Part shown: positions 57,966 to 64,000 of the stretch, piece after piece
Numbering within the stretch: position 1 is the stretch's first letter
Layout of the letters: each line of letters begins with the position of its first letter
Origin: Patiria miniata
Taxonomy: Eukaryota > Echinodermata > Asteroidea > Valvatida > Asterinidae
DNA: 64,000 nt
Assembly (NCBI RefSeq): GCF_015706575.1
Contig: NW_024037069.1
Span: 45,318,347 to 45,382,346 of the forward strand
Reading direction: 5' to 3'
Translations under genes and position numbers: made by a program
The notes under the pieces: model-generated
Told to the model about the DNA's origin: nothing
Databases searched by the model: none
The model's input: the letters and a program-made list of their open reading frames with translations, nothing else

Positions 57966-60900
57966 CTGCAAGGAGGAAACAAAATGAAGTTACATGTACA
58001 ACTCATAGACCTAAAATGTCTTAAGATTAAAAAATGTTTGGAGGGTTGCACTCTTTATTGTGAAAATTATTTTCACCTTTTGGGGGATGAATGGGGGGGG
58101 GGGGGGAATTGAAGATAATCTGTCTAAACAACTTAGCAATGGCAATTAATCTGGTCTTTTTGGAACCTTTGATCCACCCATCTTGTTTTGAGCAATTCAG
58201 CCTATGATTTTATAACACCCACCCACTACTCTCTTCTGTGACATTTCATCTTTTTTTCTTCTTTAATCAATCTGACGGTGGAAAAGACGTGTCCAGAAAG
58301 AGGTGACAGAACTTTGAGAGACTTGGTCAATCTGAAATCACTCTGAGTTGATTCGTTGGGACTTGGGTACCCTCCTTTGAAGAAATCAATGTAGGAAACA
58401 AGAGGAACTATCACTTGAGAGAAGTTCCCCCCCCCTATTTTTTTTACAACTCCTGAAAGTTCTACAAGAAAGCCACAATTGTTAGGATTCCAATTCTTTG
58501 GCTCTCTAACTAATTACGGCCCTTCAGAAAGTCCTGGGATGGCTTGTGTGAATCACAAAAGACTCTATGGAAGAATGTGGATTGGGAATGATTTACTTTC
58601 TCAGAGTGGTTGTAGGGAGAATTGAAGTTTGGTGAAAAGGGAAAAAAAAGGTCGGCAAACAATGTTTGTAGACTTTTCAACGGGTAGACACGTCACATTC
58701 CCTGTAACTCAGTCTTGAAGTAAAAACCACAGACTGAGTTTATGAATCACTGCAAAAACCACAGTGAGGCCGTGGTCAGACGAGAAATATTTGACAATAA
58801 TGTTTGTTATGGCTACACTGTCAGGGGAAATTATTAACGCAAAGTGCCTTGGCTTCAAATAAAGTTCCCTGCATAGTTTGGTGGCACACAAGCCCATAAT
58901 TTACACTCCATGGAAACGATAAGCCACAGAATGCCAACATTTCTGTTTTTGTCAACAATGGTTCATCCTCATTTCTTGACATGACACAATAAAATAAGGA
59001 GGCTCTATATGTAACTTTAACTTTTTTTAAACTATTGAATTTTTAAGTGACTCATTTGACAGCTAAGAAATTCTTCCAGTTCTCATTGACCATTAAACTA
59101 ATAAGTGACAGTTGACCAAAACACAGAAAGCCTTCCTAGTAAACGAGTCAATGAGGGATTAGGTAAGACCAGTCCTTGATGCTGGATTTCAAGAAACCAA
59201 TTAATTATCCTGGCCAGATTATACAGGGAAAGCACTTTAAAAAGTAACTTGAAAAGGCCTTCAGCCTTCAAACTGATGGAGACGTCAATCAGAGAGGGTC
59301 TGGAGTTAGATTAACTACCTCCCCAACCCTGAATCAATTTTTTTTTTTTTTTAATTTGGAACCAAACCTCATGAACTGAAAAATATAAACAGTAACTAGT
59401 CAGGAAATCCTATAAAAAAAAAAAAAGTCTGGATTTCATGCAATTTTGCAACACATTTTATTCTAATTTGTCTTCGTCAATGGGGCTGCAGAAATTACAA
59501 AGTCCGTGCCTGGGGCAACTGAATTCCCAGTGGGAATAGAACTTTGACAGTTCAACAATTGGACCACAACAAAAGCGGGAAATCTACGGGCCTAGCAAAA
59601 TAAAGTATAATTCCGCCTTGTGCCGAGAAAGACTCGGCCTGACAAAAAGCCAGGGAAATTTCTTTGGAAATCACAGCTGGGGCTAAAGGGATTAGGGAAA
59701 TTACAGCAGGGCACCGGCTATTGTTGGTACTCGGTCCCTACGGTGGAACGGAGGTCTACTGGGTCCGGGTTTAGTGGGCAAGCTCCTGAAGGGTCTTCTG
59801 AAGTGTTCGTGGACAAGGATAGGTCAAGTGGCTGGACTTGATAACTAAACTGATGTTGTTTGCTGGCTGAGAATGTTAGGAAGTTGAGATTAGGAATGGT
59901 CCCTAGAGGAAGGAAGGGTCATGGACTGATAACCACAGGTTGTTTCCTGAAATCAATCTCAGAATGGAGTCAGAGCCATTTTCTTATTCTGACAATCTTA
60001 CAAAAGAAAAAATCTCTGCAAAAAGTTGTCCTTTCGAATTTGATCAAAAGACTGCAGGTCCAATGCTGTAGATCTTTGGCATTGGACTGCATGCCCTCAA
60101 AATAGTATGGTTCTAGAACATAATAATAGAGAGTGCACTGATGGTTTTTGTCTAGACCAATTTTAGCCTAAATTTAAGCTTTAAAAGTAATATGCTTTTT
60201 TCTACACCCGGTCTTTGTTTAAAATGACAGTAGACCACTCTAAATTACAGTCTAAAGAATATATTGGAAGAAACTAAAGAGCATCACGTTCCCCGTCCCC
60301 CAAAATATTATAATAATAATAAAAACTTTAACAAAAACAAAAACCAACAGATCACTCAGCTTTTCAAATTTTAAAGTGTCAGCCTTCAAAAAAAGTTAGC
60401 ACTTTTAAATTTCATGTTATTTATCCTTCCATCTATTTTTCTTTTGAGATTCTTTCCATTTGTTTTTTGGACTAATTATTATTTATTCAAATCTATTTAC
60501 ACAACAAACGAGTTAAAACTATAACTTAATTTCAAATGCATTAAAATATTTCAAAATACTTAATTAAAACATCAATTTTTCCCAGGGAATTGGAATCCCT
60601 CCCACCTCTTGAACACTCAGCCTACACTCAGCATGCACCAAGGCCACCTACAATTCCAGAGGCAGTTCAGGCTGTTGTTTCAGACGACCCTATGTGGTAC
60701 CCAACCCAAGGCAAACCTCCAAACCCCTGCATGGTCTGATTCCTACATTCAGCAAAACAAGAACATTTCTGGGGTATATATCCTTCTCAGGAATGCATTC
60801 TGCTGCTTTGATGGACACATGGAATCTCATTTCTATGTTAGCTCATTAAGTTTGTGGCTCATTGCAGTGAGCTAGTACAGGATAGGTAGCATCCTCAGAT

Positions 60901-60974
60901 GGTGATTGACATGAAGGTTCAACTGTGTAGATTGAGAGCAAATCTTCTGAGCTGACTGAACTACATGTACCTGC
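57966..60974. other. Probable 5' intron of the myosin, non-coding
   Basis: The first visible myosin exon needs an upstream exon, so this stretch is expected to be intron on the minus strand. I searched for motor N-terminal motifs and for a donor leaving two bases before the P-loop, and found none. It contains homopolymer tracts near 58093, 59339 and 59412. Confidence 0.55.
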
Positions 60975-61504
60975 TTAAAGGGAAAATACAACATTTGCAA
61001 ACATCAAAAAATAAAACTACCAAATCATTTTAAAATACCTTGCTGGACTGTTACTGTTAGTGAATGACAGTGTAAAGCATCCTGTAAAATCATGGCACCT
61101 GGTATACTGTCATTTTCAACAAAAGTGGTATTTTTGTATCAATTTCCAACGCTGGTCGGCCGACCAGCGTTGGAAAAAAACTGGCTTTTTTTTCAAATAC
61201 TGGCCCCAATTGACCATCGCACTTGTTTGCAATCGATTACACACCTATGAACGGGTACAAGCCAGCTAGACTGGTTCCCTGACCTTACAATTCCCCAATG
61301 TATGTAAACGGCTATGTTTCTTCTTATATGGAGTCAGGGAACCAGACTACAGGAAAATGATTGTTTTTCTTGGTTTTTATAGCATTTTCGAACCCAAAAC
61401 CTCAAAAAAGTCAGTGTAACTATATTTGCTATATATTTCCAACCCCCCAATTCCATCCATTTCTAAAAATTACAGCAAAAGCAAATGATGTATATTCCCT
61501 TTAA
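60975..61504 (-). mobile_element. TTAA-flanked MITE, family 1, copy 4
   Basis: Same orientation as copy 3. TTAA at both ends, termini AGGGAAAATACAACATTTGC and GATGTATATTCCCT. Its central palindrome CCAACGCTGGTCGG / CCGACCAGCGTTGG is perfect (near 61146-61173). It has no coding capacity. Confidence 0.88.
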
Positions 61505-64000
61505 CGATATAATATGCTTTAAAAAAAATCCCTTTGATGAGTTTCTATTTGTTTTTATTTGATGGAATTATGGATATTTGAATTAGTTATCAAAGAAATT
61601 TATCTTGAAGAAAAACGGCTTTACTAGTTTGCATTCTACAGAGTTCTCCAAAACCATGGTGTTCAATGTGTACAGTGCAACATGCAGTGTTCTAGATCTA
61701 TGTGAATGCACAGGCTGAGGAAAGAGTGAAGCACTATTTTTAAATGTAATTCTTAGTTGATTCTTTTTATGAATGGTTCAGTAACTATTCCTGCCCACAA
61801 GTAGACCCCTTTCTGTCAGTGTCCTCGTCAAAAAATTATAACAAAATATTGACTTAAAATCAGTTTCCCTTGGTGGTTTCTTACACTAGTCATAATTGCC
61901 ATCCTTGATATAAAGATTGAGTGCAAAAACTCACTACTCAGGCTACATGGATGTAAGCAATGTTTTCAGCATCAGTGCATTTATTGTTTGATGAAAGTAC
62001 ATATACAGGGCAAATATGACTAAAAGGTTGTTTCCAAGGGTGAAACTTCAAACAGGTTTGAGGGCAGGATGGAGTGTTTCTACACCACTCTCCACCCTTA
62101 ACAAAACACCAAGACCAGCCAGCCAGTGCAAGCAGACCGAGCAGGCTAACAAGCACCCTAAGGGCTTACAAAAATGATCTAATTATTGGAAGTTTTTGGA
62201 CAACAGGCGACCCATGTGACTTCCGAGACTGCCTAAAAATAAGTCTGGGTTCTCTAGGGCAACCGGATGTATGCCCAGGGGCAAGTTTTGGCACGTCTGG
62301 GCGCCAAATTAAAGAGCTTTTCTGCCTGTCAATTAAGGGATGGTGTAAAACGTGTAACATGTGTTTGCTTAGTTGGTAGCACATCAACATACTAGACAGC
62401 ATGCTGACTAAAAATAATAGTTTACCAAAAAAAGAGAAAGTCAGGACAACAGTTGTGACAAGAACATGACTATTGTAGTTTTGTTAATATAAAATATGTG
62501 CATGCTTAAGCTAGTTTAATTTTTAGCTTGATTGAAAACATGCACATATCCCATTTGCATTTTTTTTTAAAAATCAAGATCAGTAATGTAAACTCCAAAA
62601 CCCTGTCAACTGTTAATTTGCTCTTCAGCTTTCAAATGAAGATTTTTTTGAATAAACCTTTTCACAAATATGAAAACTTGTGCACAAACACGTTCAATCC
62701 TTGCACATTCACTCTTTGTGCAAGTGTTCTCACCATGGTGCAATTAATTAACATTTGCTAATTCTTAAAGCAGTCTTATTACATCACTATGCTAAAATTC
62801 CTACCACAATGATTTTGTGCTTGCAGAATGACTAAGTACTGGTTTGTTTAGGTGAAGCAGTATTTAAAAATTGTGGTCAAACCACAAGATGTGTACAACA
62901 AACAACACCAACAAGGGTTCTAGAAAAACAACCCTTTAGACGTTACTCTGCAGTTGTTTGGTTCAAGTATGAACAAACAAGTCTGCAGTATGTAGTGACT
63001 TTGCTTGTTCATGTTTTGACTAGCATTATGTAAGTATAATTAGGCCTACTGAGTAATGAGCAAACAGTGTGATTAGTGTTGGTAAGATGATGACTCAAGG
63101 ATTAGGGAGAAAAAGGTACAATCAGAAGATTGAACAAAAGATCTAGTAGAAGGCCAGGATTGGATGGCTTTGACTCCCTGGGACTGGGAGGGGTCGTTGA
63201 CTTTACTGAGTAAATATTGCTTGCATGGTGACTTTGGATCTAGAGTAGCCTAAAACCATGTGTGGCATAGTGCGAGTCATGGCTTCTGACTACTCCACAT
63301 CCAACATTTTACAAAAAAATATAATTTAAATTTTCAAACCAGCGATACTTTTTATATGGCGAAAACAGAAAGCAATCATAAAAAGGGTCAGGATCAAAGA
63401 CTTTCTTGAAAACCAAAGCAAAACAAATATGTCTTGGAGACACCCTCTGAAGGACAACTGACAAAAAAAGTCGATAGGATATATTGACAATCGGTGCAAC
63501 TTTGTCAAAGAGTGGCCCAAAAGTGGACTTTGAGAGTTGTCTGGTATTTTTTGTATACAACAGAGTTTGACCAATGTGAGGGTACTGAACACAACTACAA
63601 TTTGTTTGCCTACAGAAATTGGGTAAATAGGTCACAGCAAATAGATCTGTTTTGTTAAAAATAAAACGACCTTTTTGAACTCTGATGACCTGTAGACGGA
63701 ATGAGTTGAGGTGCAATTTTGAATGATTGCAGGACTTTGTAAAAGAAAAAAAATTGATACAACAGTATCCAACAAAATTACCATTTGTTAGTTAATAAAT
63801 GAGTCAAAAAGGTTTTCCACTTCAAACCTTGAATTTTGAAAGTTTCAAAAGACCCAGATGAAAAATACTGAGAGTATTTTTAGATCACTCTATCTTGAAA
63901 CAGTGTTTACAGTGAAATTTCCCTTGTGCACTTCACTAAAATTCCATTTCCTTTAGATTATAAAACAAAAGAAAAGAAAAGTTTATTACATGTGTGCTTT
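61505..64000. other. Non-coding right end
   Basis: No exon could be supported on either strand. A minus-strand open frame near 62166-62402 and one of 135 codons at 63309-63716 lack splice context and family similarity I recognise. The stretch is probably still intron of the myosin gene. Confidence 0.45.

Noticed and set aside
61938-62402. Open frames on both strands near 62.0-62.4 kb
   Set aside because: No splice context, no start context and no recognisable family. Donor-like sites do not fit the phase required before the P-loop exon.

Overview
The window looks like nuclear DNA of a marine invertebrate deuterostome, most likely an echinoderm. This is inferred from AT-rich spliced genes with vertebrate-like exon structure, tRNA-derived SINE fragments and many small inverted-repeat elements. 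I see no bacterial genes, rRNA, CRISPR array or recognisable virus-like element. Species cannot be read from the sequence.

Layout, left to right. 1-7.6 kb is non-coding, with a perfect hairpin, a LINE/SINE tail, a terminal-inverted-repeat element and a TGAGTCA-rich tandem block. 7.6-26.9 kb (minus) holds a complete NPLOC4 (Npl4) gene. Its 16 coding exons join in phase to 602 codons, close to the roughly 608 of human NPLOC4. One of its exons is partly multiplied in a 103-bp tandem array. A 329-bp head-to-head promoter (26.86-27.19 kb) separates it from a plus-strand gene (27.19-33.53 kb). That gene has nine in-phase coding exons for a 439-residue proline/serine-rich, coiled-coil protein that I cannot name. 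Decayed copies of its last exon follow it. 33.5-41.7 kb is mostly repeats, with weak candidate exons of an unrecognised minus-strand gene. 41.76-43.08 kb (plus) is an intronless rhodopsin-family GPCR of 441 residues. 45.07-57.97 kb (minus) is the P-loop-to-C-terminus part of an unconventional myosin: 19 in-phase exons, 779 residues. Its 5' exons lie beyond the right edge. 58-64 kb holds no exon I can support.

The genes do not form an operon. NPLOC4 acts with UFD1 and p97/VCP in extracting ubiquitinated proteins. The GPCR is a membrane receptor and the myosin an actin-based protein. Only the NPLOC4/coiled-coil pair shares a control region.

The most distinctive non-genic content is: an array that copies an NPLOC4 splice donor seven times; a four-copy TTAA-flanked MITE family whose central palindrome shows matched changes in both arms; and two near-perfect hairpins. 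All coordinates come from reading the sequence by eye. Splice sites were placed by GT/AG, phase and similarity remembered from known families. Nothing was run.
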